Notes under the pieces: model-generated
Seen by the model: the letters and a program-made list of their open reading frames with translations, nothing else
What the model was told of the DNA's origin: nothing
Database searches by the model: none
Position numbers and translations under genes: made by a program
From: Clostridiales bacterium
Lineage (GTDB): Bacteria; Bacillota; Clostridia; TANB77; CAG-508
NCBI GenBank assembly: GCA_003507395.1
Contig: DNVW01000006.1
Span: 110,817-174,816 of the forward strand
DNA length: 64,000 nt
Reading direction: 5' to 3'
Part shown: positions 46,423 to 55,684 of the stretch, piece after piece
Layout: each line of letters begins with the position of its first letter
Position numbering within the stretch: position 1 is the first letter of the stretch

Positions 46423-46992
46423 TTAGTCTATTTTATTTTTTGTTTTTCTTACGGTTGTAGCCATTTCATCGACTATTCTTCTTATTTCTTTTATTGTTTC
46501 TTCTTGTTGGTTTGCTTCTGTAACAACTCCTGTAATATTACAAGGAATTTTATCTATTATAAATGTATATCCAACTACATATGTATTAAACTTTACAGTT
46601 CGCCCACATATTAAAGTTCCTTCGTATCGATACATTTCTATTTCATTAATCATTTCTGTTTTTTCTTGTTCTATTTTTAAATCATTTATATAAGTAAATT
46701 CTTTTACATTATCTTTTAATTTAGAAAATACTATATCTTGTGCTTTTGATAATTCTGTAGCTTCCATACTCATTTCTGCAGTAACTGCAATGTATAATTT
46801 ACTCTTTATAAAATATATTTTTGAATAACCATTCTGCGTTTCTTCATATGATTTAGGTACATTTATATAAATAAGTTTCTGTGGTATTTTATATATCTTA
46901 GAAAGTTCCCCTTCTTCTATATTATTTGAACATCCACAAAGACAAACAGATACAATTATTATTATAATACTTAAACATATTATTTTTTTCAT
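46423..46992 (-). CDS. Lipoprotein of unknown function (189 aa)
   Basis: A clear lipoprotein signal (MKKIICLSIIIIIVSVCLCGC, lipobox LCGC) followed by an alpha/beta domain resembling small PsbP/LpqN-like stress lipoproteins (GYSKIYFIKSKLYIAVTAEM; YRYEGTLICGRTVKFNTYVV). Surface-located and membrane-anchored. There is no defined function. It is upstream of metK with 55 nt between. Confidence 0.75.
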   Translation of the reverse strand: MKKIICLSIIIIIVSVCLCGCSNNIEEGELSKIYKIPQKLIYINVPKSYEETQNGYSKIYFIKSKLYIAVTAEMSMEATELSKAQDIVFSKLKDNVKEFTYINDLKIEQEKTEMINEIEMYRYEGTLICGRTVKFNTYVVGYTFIIDKIPCNITGVVTEANQQEETIKEIRRIVDEMATTVRKTKNKID

Positions 46993-47135
46993 TCTTTTAT
47001 ATTTTCCCCTCTTAGAACCTATTTTACTATAATTATTTTAATATAAGTGTTTTTCTTTTTCAACACTTTTCTTTATTTTATGTATAAAAACTGAATTTAT
47101 AGGTAAAATAATATTAATGCAAGGAGGTGCTTTTT

Positions 47136-47234
47136 ATGTCAGAAAATAAAAATAACAATAATAATAAAAATAACAAAAATAACAAAAACAATAACAATAA
47201 TAGCGAAAGAAATAACAACAACAATTGTAAATAA
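47136..47234 (+). CDS. Asparagine-rich micropeptide (32 aa)
   Basis: ATG 47136 follows a very strong AAGGAGGTG site at ideal spacing, and the frame ends at TAA 47234, 21 bases before a strong terminator. Twenty of 32 residues are Asn, with scattered Lys and a Cys-Lys end (NNCK). The ideal ribosome site and terminator argue that it is truly translated. Low-complexity Asn-rich peptides of this size are known among spore and stress proteins in Bacillota, but no specific family was recognised. Confidence 0.65.
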   Translation: MSENKNNNNNKNNKNNKNNNNNSERNNNNNCK

Positions 47235-47255
47235 GTCTATTTTCCTATACAATAC

Positions 47256-47294
47256 AAAAAATGAATAACTATTTATTGTAGTTATTCATTTTTT
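47256..47294. terminator. Bidirectional terminator
   Basis: Sixteen-base perfect arms (47256-47271 and 47279-47294), a seven-base loop, and A/T runs at the ends, so each strand gets a U tail. It separates the plus-strand micropeptide gene from the convergent transglutaminase-like gene. Confidence 0.88.
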
Positions 47295-47299
47295 TGTGA

Positions 47300-48136
47300 T
47301 TATTTTTCTATTTCTTCTAATCTACAGTTTTCAACAAAACTTTTTTGTCCTCTATCATATATATATTCGGTTTCATTGTAATTTTCGTCTATATATGTAA
47401 TGTAATAATTCTCTAATCCACTTTTAGTTCCATATTTACTTTTAGGCAAATTACATCTATTTTCTGCCTTAGTCATGGCACTAGAAAAGTTTACTCTTCC
47501 GCTATCACTTTTGCATGCTAACACGAATTTTTTATAGATGCCAAAAAGCTCTGTATCTCCCATTTTTTCTATATCTATATAAATATTAAAGCTTGCTAAT
47601 ATATATTTCAATTCTTCTTTACCTGTTAAGTGCTTTTGTCTAATTGTTTCTTTTAATATATGCCAGTAAGAATCTGTATAATCTCTTTTTGGGCTTATAT
47701 AACCTAACTTCAAATCTATAGAACGTAAATCTGCACCATACATAGAACCTTTTGCAAAATGTGTTGTTCTACATCCAGATTGTATATTTTTTAAATCATC
47801 TGTTATATCTGCTGTATGCCAATCTCCTTGTTCATCCCAAAAAATTATATATGCATGTCTTTGTCTATTTTCTACAATCTCATTTTTTATTCCAGCCATT
47901 GTAAGCAAATTTGAATATTGTTTAGATAAGCTTTTACATGTAATGATGTTTGGATTCTCATATGGTTTATGGTCATACACTAATTCTTGTTCTTCATCTT
48001 CATTTAAATATTTATATGACACATCATAAAAACTTCTTTTTCCTAATTCAATATATAACCATCTGGCTTTTTCCATTGTACTTTCTAAATCTTTTGGCAT
48101 TTGTGTTATAAAGTCTTCTAAATTTCTTATTTGCAT
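47300..48136 (-). CDS. Transglutaminase-like domain protein (278 aa)
   Basis: A papain-like/transglutaminase Cys-His-Asp arrangement can be read: Cys in ITCKSLSKQYSNLLTMAG near residue 68, His in RQRHAYIIFWDEQ near 93, and Asp in DWHTADITDDL near 107. The flanking regions are mostly helical and unfamiliar, and there is no signal peptide. Possibly a cytosolic protease or crosslinking enzyme, or an inactive fold. It lies ten bases downstream of uvrA on the same strand. Confidence 0.65.
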   Translation of the reverse strand: MQIRNLEDFITQMPKDLESTMEKARWLYIELGKRSFYDVSYKYLNEDEEQELVYDHKPYENPNIITCKSLSKQYSNLLTMAGIKNEIVENRQRHAYIIFWDEQGDWHTADITDDLKNIQSGCRTTHFAKGSMYGADLRSIDLKLGYISPKRDYTDSYWHILKETIRQKHLTGKEELKYILASFNIYIDIEKMGDTELFGIYKKFVLACKSDSGRVNFSSAMTKAENRCNLPKSKYGTKSGLENYYITYIDENYNETEYIYDRGQKSFVENCRLEEIEK

Positions 48137-48146
48137 TATTTTCTCC

Positions 48147-50987
48147 CTATTTTAAGTATTTTTTTAAGAATTGTCCTGTATAGCTTTGATTATTTCTTGC
48201 AATTTGCTCTGGTGTTCCAACTGCTACAATATTTCCTCCATTATCTCCACCTTCTGGTCCTAAATCTATTATATAATCACATGTTTTTATCAAATCCAAA
48301 TTATGTTCTATTACAATAATACTATTTCCCGTATCTACGAGTCTTTGCAATATATCCACTAATTTATGAACATCTGCAATATGAAGTCCTGTTGTAGGTT
48401 CATCTAATATATACAATGTTTTTCCTGTAGGTTTTTTAGATAACTCTGTTGCAAGCTTAACTCTTTGTGCTTCTCCACCTGATAATGTTGTAGATGGTTG
48501 TCCTAATTTTATATATCCAAGTCCTACATCATACAAAGTTTGAATTTTTTGTTTTATTTTTGGTACATTTTTAAAGAATTCTAATGCTTCTTCTACGGTC
48601 ATGTCAAGTACATCTGCTATTGTTTTTCCTTTGTATTTTACCTCTAAGGTTTCTTTATTGTACCTTTTTCCTTTGCAAACTTCACATGGCACATAAATAT
48701 CTGGTAAGAAATGCATCTCTATTCTTAATATTCCATCACCAGAACATGCCTCACATCTTCCTCCAGATACATTAAAACTAAATCTTCCTTTTTCATAGCC
48801 TCTCATTTTTGCTTCATTTGTTTCTGAAAAAATATCTCTTATATAGTCAAAAACTCCTGTATATGTTGCGGGGTTTGAACGTGGAGTTCTACCTATTGGA
48901 GATTGATCTATATTTATTATTTTATCTATATTTTCTATTCCAACAATTTCTTTATGTTTTCCTGGTTTTTCATTAGAGTGATTTATATATTTTGAAATTG
49001 CTTTATATAAAATTTCATTTACTAATGTACTTTTTCCTGAACCAGAAACACCTGTAACACATATAAACTGTCCTAATGGAAATTTTACATTTACATTTTT
49101 TAGATTATTTTGAGTTGCACCTTTTATTTCTATCGCCTTTCCATTTGATTTTCTTCTTTTTTCTGGAATTTTAATCTGCATTTTTCCACTCAAATATTGT
49201 CCTGTTATTGATTCTGGTATTTGTTTAATCTCCTCTGCTGTTCCTTGTGCTATAACGTTTCCTCCATGTACTCCTGGTCCTGGACCAATATCTATTATTT
49301 GGTCAGCTGCATACATTGTGTCTTCATCATGTTCTACTACTATAACTGTATTGCCTAAATCTCTTAATTTCTTTAATGTTGTTATTAATTTTTCGTTATC
49401 TCTTTGGTGTAAACCTATGCTTGGCTCATCTAATATATATAATACACCTGTAAGGCCAGAACCTATTTGCGTGGCTAAACGAATTCTTTGAGCTTCTCCT
49501 CCTGATAACGTCCCAGCACTTCTTGATAATGTTAAATATTCCAAACCAACATCCATTAAGAATTGCAACCTTTTGTTCAATTCTTTCAATATCTGTTCTG
49601 ATATGATTTTATCTTTATTATTTAGCTTTAATGAATTTAAATATGCCTTTATTTTGTCTATTGACATATCTGTTAGTTCATTTATATTCTTATCTCCGAC
49701 CTTTACTGCTAAACTTTCTTTTCTTAATCTTGCTCCATTACAAGTAGGGCAATGACTATTGCTCATATACAATTCGTAAAATTCCTTCATTCCTTGTGAT
49801 TTTGTTTCTCTATATCTTCTATCTAATGTTGGTATAACTCCTTCAAAAGGTGCAGTAAATTTTCTAACTCCTGCTGCTGATGAATATTCAAAATCAATTT
49901 TTTCATCACCCGTACCATATAATATTTTATCTAAAAATTCTTTAGGCAATTTTTTTATTGGAACATCTTTTATTTTGACTCCATAATGCTTTGCTATACT
50001 TTCAAAATACATTTTTGCCATTGTATCGCCTTTTTTCATAGTACTTGCACCAAAAGCTTTTATTCCATCATAAAGTGTTTTGTTTCTATCAGGAATTATA
50101 AGTTCTTCATCCATTTTCATTAAATATCCAATGCCTGTACATGTTGGACAAGCTCCAAATGGATTATTGAAAGAAAACATACGAGGCGATAATTCTTCAA
50201 AACTAACTCCACAGTCTGGGCAAGCATAGTTTTGACTAAATAACATCTCTCTCATTTCCGAGTTGTTTGGACTTCCAACCACTATAAGAACTAGATTATT
50301 CGCATGTTTTAATGCTATTTCTATAGACTCAGTTAGTCTACTTCTTATATCTTCTTTTATTACTAATCTATCTACTATTATCTCTACAGTATGCTTCTTT
50401 TTTCTGTCAATTTCTATATCGTCTGTCAATTCTATTGTTTCTCCATCTATTCTAGCTCTTACAAATCCTTCTTTAGTAAGGTCTTCTAATACTTTTTTAA
50501 ATTCACCTTTTCTGCCACGAATAATAGGTGCTAAAACTTGAATTTTAGTACCCTGTTCTAACTCCATAATAGTATCAACTATTTGGTCTATTGTTTGTTT
50601 TTCTATTTTCTTACCGCAATTAGGGCAATATGGTATACCAATTCTTGCATATAGCAAACGTATATAATCATATATTTCTGTAACTGTTCCTACGGTAGAA
50701 CGTGGATTTTTTGAGGTTGTTTTTTGATCTATTGAAATTGCTGGAGATAATCCTTCTATTAATTCTACATCAGGCTTTTCCATTAAGCCCAAAAACTGTC
50801 TTGCATATGAAGATAAGCTTTCTACATATCTTCTTTGTCCTTCTGCATACAATGTATCAAATGCTAAAGAAGATTTTCCGGAGCCAGAAAGTCCTGTTAT
50901 TACTACCAATTTATCTCTAGGTATTGTTAAATTTATATTTTTTAAATTGTGTTCTTTTGCACCTTTAATTATAATATTATTGTTCAT
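48147..50987 (-). CDS. uvrA: Excinuclease ABC subunit A
   Basis: 946 residues from ATG 50987 ([15 protein letters not shown] upstream); an upstream in-frame ATG at 51029 overlaps a terminator and is unlikely. Two ABC modules with Walker [16 protein letters not shown] and [15 protein letters not shown], and zinc modules [12 protein letters not shown]...CPTC and CEACSGDG...CEVC. UvrA finds bulky DNA damage and loads UvrB. uvrB lies upstream on the same strand with one small ORF between. Confidence 0.97.
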   Translation of the reverse strand: MNNNIIIKGAKEHNLKNINLTIPRDKLVVITGLSGSGKSSLAFDTLYAEGQRRYVESLSSYARQFLGLMEKPDVELIEGLSPAISIDQKTTSKNPRSTVGTVTEIYDYIRLLYARIGIPYCPNCGKKIEKQTIDQIVDTIMELEQGTKIQVLAPIIRGRKGEFKKVLEDLTKEGFVRARIDGETIELTDDIEIDRKKKHTVEIIVDRLVIKEDIRSRLTESIEIALKHANNLVLIVVGSPNNSEMREMLFSQNYACPDCGVSFEELSPRMFSFNNPFGACPTCTGIGYLMKMDEELIIPDRNKTLYDGIKAFGASTMKKGDTMAKMYFESIAKHYGVKIKDVPIKKLPKEFLDKILYGTGDEKIDFEYSSAAGVRKFTAPFEGVIPTLDRRYRETKSQGMKEFYELYMSNSHCPTCNGARLRKESLAVKVGDKNINELTDMSIDKIKAYLNSLKLNNKDKIISEQILKELNKRLQFLMDVGLEYLTLSRSAGTLSGGEAQRIRLATQIGSGLTGVLYILDEPSIGLHQRDNEKLITTLKKLRDLGNTVIVVEHDEDTMYAADQIIDIGPGPGVHGGNVIAQGTAEEIKQIPESITGQYLSGKMQIKIPEKRRKSNGKAIEIKGATQNNLKNVNVKFPLGQFICVTGVSGSGKSTLVNEILYKAISKYINHSNEKPGKHKEIVGIENIDKIINIDQSPIGRTPRSNPATYTGVFDYIRDIFSETNEAKMRGYEKGRFSFNVSGGRCEACSGDGILRIEMHFLPDIYVPCEVCKGKRYNKETLEVKYKGKTIADVLDMTVEEALEFFKNVPKIKQKIQTLYDVGLGYIKLGQPSTTLSGGEAQRVKLATELSKKPTGKTLYILDEPTTGLHIADVHKLVDILQRLVDTGNSIIVIEHNLDLIKTCDYIIDLGPEGGDNGGNIVAVGTPEQIARNNQSYTGQFLKKYLK

Positions 50988-51020
50988 TTTAATCTCTCCA
51001 TGTATATCTTTATCATTGAA

Positions 51021-51045
51021 AAGAGCCACCCACGGGATGGCTCTT
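51021..51045 (-). terminator. Hairpin after the 62-residue ORF
   Basis: Eleven-base arms (51021-51031 and 51035-51045) with one wobble pair and a 3-nt loop, followed on the minus strand by TTTT. It follows the Cys-rich ORF and precedes uvrA, so uvrA probably has an own promoter or depends on read-through. Confidence 0.75.
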
Positions 51046-51052
51046 AGGGAAA

Positions 51053-51241
51053 TCAGTCCCCATTTAGATCTGTTCCCCTATACCTTGCAGACAATTTGTC
51101 CAACAAGTCCCAAGGAGTTCCGTCCTCCTCTGCATGTTGCGCTATACCTATACGGCAATACTCACAGTTTTTATAGTTAATATAACCACTTTCTTTGATC
51201 TGCCGCTCAGTACATTTTTTACATGCTTCATTGTCCATCAT
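51053..51241 (-). CDS. Small Cys-rich protein of unknown function (62 aa)
   Basis: A 62-codon frame; either of two adjacent ATGs (51241, 51238) fits AAAGGAG, the second with better spacing. Four cysteines in two CxxC pairs (CKKC, CEYC) near residues 7 and 26-30 suggest a zinc ribbon. The remainder ([16 protein letters not shown]) is helical. It is richer in G/C than its neighbours. The position between uvrB and uvrA with its own terminator is notable, but no repair role can be assigned. Confidence 0.65.
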   Translation of the reverse strand: MMDNEACKKCTERQIKESGYINYKNCEYCRIGIAQHAEEDGTPWDLLDKLSARYRGTDLNGD

Positions 51242-51280
51242 TTTACTCCTTTCAATTTTGGGTATTAATTATATTATACA

Positions 51281-53239
51281 TTATTTATAAAATTTTTCAA
51301 GCTCTTTTATCTTATCTCTAATTTCTGCTGCTTTTTCAAATTCCATGTTTGCAGCATATTTAAGCATTTCATCTGTCATTTTTGAAATTATTTCTTTAAT
51401 TTCTACATCTTTATCTAATTTGTATTCTTCTTGTACATCTGCCACAAAACTTGCTTTTATAGTATCTCTTACCGCTTTTTGTATTGTTTTTGGTATTATG
51501 CCATGGTCTTTATTATATTGCTCTTGTATTTTTCTTCTTCTGTTTGTTTCGCTTATAGCTTTTTCCATACTCTCTGTTAATTCATCTGCATACATTATTA
51601 CTTTTCCATCTGTGTTTCTTGCAGCACGTCCTATGGTTTGTATTAGTGAGCGTTCAGAACGTAAAAAACCTTCTTTGTCTGCATCTAGTATTGCCACTAA
51701 GGATACTTCTGGAATATCTAATCCTTCTCTCAAAAGATTTATTCCTACTAATACATCAAATTCTCCTAATCTTAAATCTCTTATTATTTCCATTCTTTCT
51801 AATGCTTTAGTATCTGAATGCATATATTTAACTTTTATATCTATACCAGCTAAATATCCACTTAAATCTTCTGCCATTTTCTTAGTTAAAGTTGTTACTA
51901 AAACTCTTTCTTTTTTTTCTACTCTTTTTCGTATTTGCTCTATTAAATCATCTATTTGGTTTGTAACAGGCTTTACTTCTATTTTTGGATCTAATAAACC
52001 TGTTGGTCTTATTATTTGCTCTACAACATTTTCTTTAGAATGTTCTTTTTCATAATCTGCTGGGGTTGCACTAACAAATATACACTGATTTATTCTTTCT
52101 TCAAATTCCTGAAATTTTAGTGGTCTATTATCAAATGCTGATGGTAATCTAAATCCGTATTTTACTAAAGATTCTTTCCTTGCTCTATCTCCATTATACA
52201 TAGCTTTTACTTGTGGAATAGTTGCATGTGACTCATCTATTAATAAAAGAAAATCTTTTGGAAAGTAGTCGAATAAGGTATATGGTGCACTTCCTGGCTC
52301 TCTACCACTTATATGTCTTGAATAATTTTCTATTCCTTGGCAAAATCCAGTTTCTCTCATCATTTCCATATCAAAATTTGTTCTTTCTTCTATTCTTTGT
52401 GCCTCAATTAATTTTCCCTCTGCTTTAAATTTTTTCACTTGCTCTTTCATCTCTTCTTCAATAGTTATAATTGCTTTATCTATCTTATCTCTATTAGTTA
52501 CATATTGTGAAGCTGGTGGCACTAAAATATGATTTCTAATACCTATTACTTTTCCTGTTAAAGGATTCATTTCATTTATTTTTTCGATTTCATCTCCCCA
52601 AAACTCTACTCTAACTGCTGATTCACTCTCAGAGGAAGGATATATTTCTAATATATCTCCTTTTGCTCTAAAAGTACCTCTTTTAAAATCTAATTCATTT
52701 CTGCTATATTGCATAGTTATTAGTTTTTTCATAACTTCATCTCTTGTTTTTATCATTTTAGGTCTTAATGATAACATCATTTCATTATAATCAACAGGAT
52801 CTCCCAAACCATATATACAAGACACTGATGCTACAATAATAACATCTCTTGTTTCAAATAATGATAATGTTGCCGAATGTCTTAATTTATCTATTTCATC
52901 ATTAATAGATGCATCTTTTTCTATATATGTGTCTGATGCTGCAATATAAGCTTCTGGTTGGTAATAATCATAATAAGATACAAAGTATTCCACATTATTT
53001 TCCGGAAAAAATTCTTTGAATTCGCTATACAATTGTCCTGCAAGTGTTTTATTATGTGCTAAAACAAAAGTTGGTTTTTGTACTTTTTCAATTATATTTG
53101 CCATTGTAAAGGTTTTGCCTGAACCTGTAACACCTAGAAGCGTTTGGAATTTCTTGCCTTCTTTTATTCCGTTTGATAGGTATTCTATTGCCTGCGGTTG
53201 GTCACCTGTTGGTTTGTATTCTGAATGTAGTTTAAACAT
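51281..53239 (-). CDS. uvrB: Excinuclease ABC subunit B
   Basis: 652 residues. Walker [15 protein letters not shown], the beta-hairpin [13 protein letters not shown], helicase motifs [24 protein letters not shown] and [18 protein letters not shown], and a C-terminal UVR domain (about the last 40 residues). It is the damage-verifying helicase-like subunit of nucleotide excision repair. Confidence 0.97.
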   Translation of the reverse strand: MFKLHSEYKPTGDQPQAIEYLSNGIKEGKKFQTLLGVTGSGKTFTMANIIEKVQKPTFVLAHNKTLAGQLYSEFKEFFPENNVEYFVSYYDYYQPEAYIAASDTYIEKDASINDEIDKLRHSATLSLFETRDVIIVASVSCIYGLGDPVDYNEMMLSLRPKMIKTRDEVMKKLITMQYSRNELDFKRGTFRAKGDILEIYPSSESESAVRVEFWGDEIEKINEMNPLTGKVIGIRNHILVPPASQYVTNRDKIDKAIITIEEEMKEQVKKFKAEGKLIEAQRIEERTNFDMEMMRETGFCQGIENYSRHISGREPGSAPYTLFDYFPKDFLLLIDESHATIPQVKAMYNGDRARKESLVKYGFRLPSAFDNRPLKFQEFEERINQCIFVSATPADYEKEHSKENVVEQIIRPTGLLDPKIEVKPVTNQIDDLIEQIRKRVEKKERVLVTTLTKKMAEDLSGYLAGIDIKVKYMHSDTKALERMEIIRDLRLGEFDVLVGINLLREGLDIPEVSLVAILDADKEGFLRSERSLIQTIGRAARNTDGKVIMYADELTESMEKAISETNRRRKIQEQYNKDHGIIPKTIQKAVRDTIKASFVADVQEEYKLDKDVEIKEIISKMTDEMLKYAANMEFEKAAEIRDKIKELEKFYK

Positions 53240-53373
53240 AACCTCTCCTTTTATAATAATTTAAGTATGTTTTTTTGATATTTCTATATCTTATTTATCC
53301 TTTTTTCTGTTTAATAAATATTTATAATTATATCACGTAGCACATTTGTTTGCAATATTTTTATTAAAAAATA

Positions 53374-53397
53374 AAGGTTAGACTTTTATCTAACCTT
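53374..53397 (-). terminator. Terminator of the ABC/LiaF-like operon
   Basis: Nine-base perfect arms (53374-53382 and 53389-53397), six-base loop, followed on the minus strand by a T-rich run. It lies 22 bases past the stop of the gene at 53420 and separates it from uvrB. Confidence 0.85.
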
Positions 53398-53419
53398 CTC
53401 TATAATATGTTATTTTTTG

Positions 53420-54037
53420 TTATAATTCATCTTCTAATACAATAATTTTTGTTACTTTAGTTAATTGTGCTGGGTAGCTTTCTAAAATTTCACCTGTTGA
53501 AGTAATTGAAACATTTTGACCTTCTTTTAAACTTGATAATTCAATTTTAGCTTCTTTCCATAATAATTCCGTATCCTTATCAACAGAAAAATCAAATTCT
53601 CCTCTATGGTTTATATCATTGGACTCAAGTCCTTCTATTAAAATTGTTGTTATTCCATTATATTCCCTTATTTCTTTTATTCTAGCATTAAATACATTAT
53701 TTTCTATATTGTAATCATTTTTTTGTAATTTTTCTTCAAATTTTTTTTCATATACTTTCATTTCCTCATTGAAATCATTGTAATCCATAAACCAAGTACC
53801 AATTTTAATATCATCAAATCCTGCTAATGTACGGAAATCTATAACTTTATACCCTAATCCAAAAAATTCAACTGTTCCCCCATCATTCATAGCCCCTGCT
53901 GGATTATGAATACAAAATATTGGTCTTTCATTATTCTTTACCCTATTATAATCAACAATAAAAAATATTAAGCCTAAAATAATTAGAACTCCTAATATAA
54001 TTCCTATAACTTTTAATACTTTTTTCATAAATACCAT
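53420..54037 (-). CDS. Membrane-anchored protein with DUF3221-like C-terminus
   Basis: About 205 residues. A start at ATG 54037 or 54028 is possible; an AGGA lies close to the first and far from the second. An N-terminal membrane span precedes an extracytoplasmic domain (GGTVEFFGLGYKVIDF near the middle). The last ~90 residues resemble DUF3221/YobA-type beta domains (GLESNDINHRGEFDF, GEILESYPAQLTKV). Function unknown. It sits 80 nt after the broken DUF4097 gene and before a terminator, so it is the last gene of the envelope-stress operon. Confidence 0.68.
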   Translation of the reverse strand: MVFMKKVLKVIGIILGVLIILGLIFFIVDYNRVKNNERPIFCIHNPAGAMNDGGTVEFFGLGYKVIDFRTLAGFDDIKIGTWFMDYNDFNEEMKVYEKKFEEKLQKNDYNIENNVFNARIKEIREYNGITTILIEGLESNDINHRGEFDFSVDKDTELLWKEAKIELSSLKEGQNVSITSTGEILESYPAQLTKVTKIIVLEDEL

Positions 54038-54117
54038 CAATCCTACTTTTCACTTAATAATTTTATCATAGCGATAACTTACTATTTAATCTTATTTTTT
54101 GTTGCTTTTATCATACA

Positions 54118-54952
54118 TCATTGCTCTTTAGAATCAATTTTTATTTCTCCTATACCACCATCTACAGACAAATAATTTTCACCAGTTCCATATATCCTAT
54201 CCATTTCAAGTTTCTTTCCGTCTAAAGTAACAGAACCTAATCCTTTGCTTACATCGATCGTATAGTTCTCTAAATTATCTATTAAATTTATATTAATAGC
54301 TCCAACTCCTGAATCCACTTTACTTTTTCCTGTTAGCTTACCATTTAAATCAAACGTTCCCACTCCAAGATTTGCTTTTAAATTGTTTATTTCACAAGAT
54401 TTTATTTCTGTTTTTCCGAGCTCCACCATCAATTTTAGCCTCTTTAGCAACGATTAGGTTTTCTATATATACATCTCCAGCTCCTAATTCAAGATACAAT
54501 CCTTGTGTATTTAAACTTTGTATATTTATTTTTCCTGCTCCTGTTTCTATTTTTACTTCATCAAAAGTCATTATATTTTCTGGTATATAAATGATTAAGT
54601 CACTTGTGTAATTATGATTCATTAACCAATTATGATTTTCTTCTTTTATTTTTATACTACCATTATTATCTGTAAAAGATATTTTTGAATTATTTGTTTC
54701 AACTCTGAAACTCTCTCCTGTTTTTATTTCTAAATTTGTAAAAGCTAATTCTAGCTTTAATGTTGATATATCTGTTACTTCACTTGATATTACTTTTACC
54801 TCATCTGTTACAATATTCTTTTCTGAATGAACTAATCCAAATGCACTTAATAATCCAAAAATCCCAGTTAGTATAGCTGATATTATTGTAACAATTAGAA
54901 ATATAGCAAATGCTGTTGCTATATATTTAATAACTTTTTGTGCTGTTGTCAT
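54118..54952 (-). pseudogene. DUF4097-type membrane protein, +1 frameshift
   Basis: Two overlapping frames: an N-terminal 186 codons (from 54952) and a C-terminal 110 codons ending at 54118. The protein has one N-terminal membrane span and a repetitive beta helix with GAG-type turns (IETGAGKINIQSL, LELGAGDVYIEN, KIDGGA). The break is at GGAGCTCGGAAAA, where removing one base (about 54418) restores GGAGKTEIKSCEIN, matching the repeat. DUF4097 proteins are adhesin-like envelope proteins often adjacent to LiaF-type genes, as here. Its start overlaps the LiaF-like stop by four bases. Confidence 0.82.
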
Positions 54953-55633
54953 TTTATTTCAACACCTCCAAATACTGCTGTTCCATTAATATAAATTGTA
55001 TGGCTATTTTCATCTGTTTTTGTATTCGCCTTATTTGATACTCCTCCAAATAATGGTGTTGATTTGATTTTTATTTTTACATTTGATGGTACATATATTT
55101 CAATTCCTCCAAATGTACTACTTGCATTAATAACGACATCTGAATCTATGATTGCATTTCTTAAATCACATTTAATTCCTCCAAATACTGCTGTTAAATC
55201 TGCTCCTGTAAAGTTTTGTCCATCGAAATTTACATTTTGTCCTGCGAAAGTTGCACAATATCCATTCTCTCCATTTCTTTTTTCATTTAATTTTCTTATT
55301 TCGCTATTTACCTTTCCTCCAATTGTATCTTTGAATATCAATGAAACGCCTATAATTACTAGAATTGTAGGAAATGCTAACTTCCATATTAAATGAAAGT
55401 CTATAATATTTTGACAAGCTAAAAGTAAAGCTACACCAATTAATAGCCCAATGAAATTTCCAGTTTTTTCATTCTCTTTAAAAAGTCCTATAAAGCATGG
55501 AATAATAATAAATAAAGTCCACCATCCATCAAAAAATATATTAATATTTGTAATTCCGTGTAGCATTACCTCCTATAATTAATCCTATTACTATTAAAAC
55601 AATTCCCCATAATACATTTCCAAATTTTTTCAT
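54949..55633 (-). pseudogene. LiaF-like membrane protein, +1 frameshift near its N-terminus
   Basis: The best start is ATG 55633 behind AGGAGAG. It encodes a first membrane span (KKFGNVLWGIVLIVIGLIIG) and then, at about 55561, one extra base throws the frame off. The rest continues in another frame from 55566 with three further spans and a C-terminal LiaF-type beta domain (TAVFGGIKCDLRNA, TPLFGGVSNKAN, TAVFGGVEIK). Starting at 55566 would leave only two bases between AGGAGG and ATG and lose one span. LiaF proteins damp LiaRS-type envelope-stress signalling; no two-component pair is adjacent. Confidence 0.75.
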
Positions 55634-55684
55634 TTTTTCTCTCCTTTTTTATTAAAATTATTTTGTATCAATTAAAATAATTAC

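Noticed and set aside
47140..47231. Short repeats resembling a tandem array or CRISPR
   Set aside because: They are AAT/AAC codons of the Asn-rich peptide; there are no unique spacers.
48870..48895. tRNA-like GGGTTTGAAC word
   Set aside because: It lies inside the conserved uvrA coding sequence and no cloverleaf can be drawn around it.
50988..51029. 14-codon N-terminal extension of uvrA
   Set aside because: It overlaps the terminator region of the preceding small gene; ATG 50987 has a good ribosome site and fits UvrA starts.
51345..52055. Plus-strand frame of about 236 codons
   Set aside because: Antisense shadow of uvrB.
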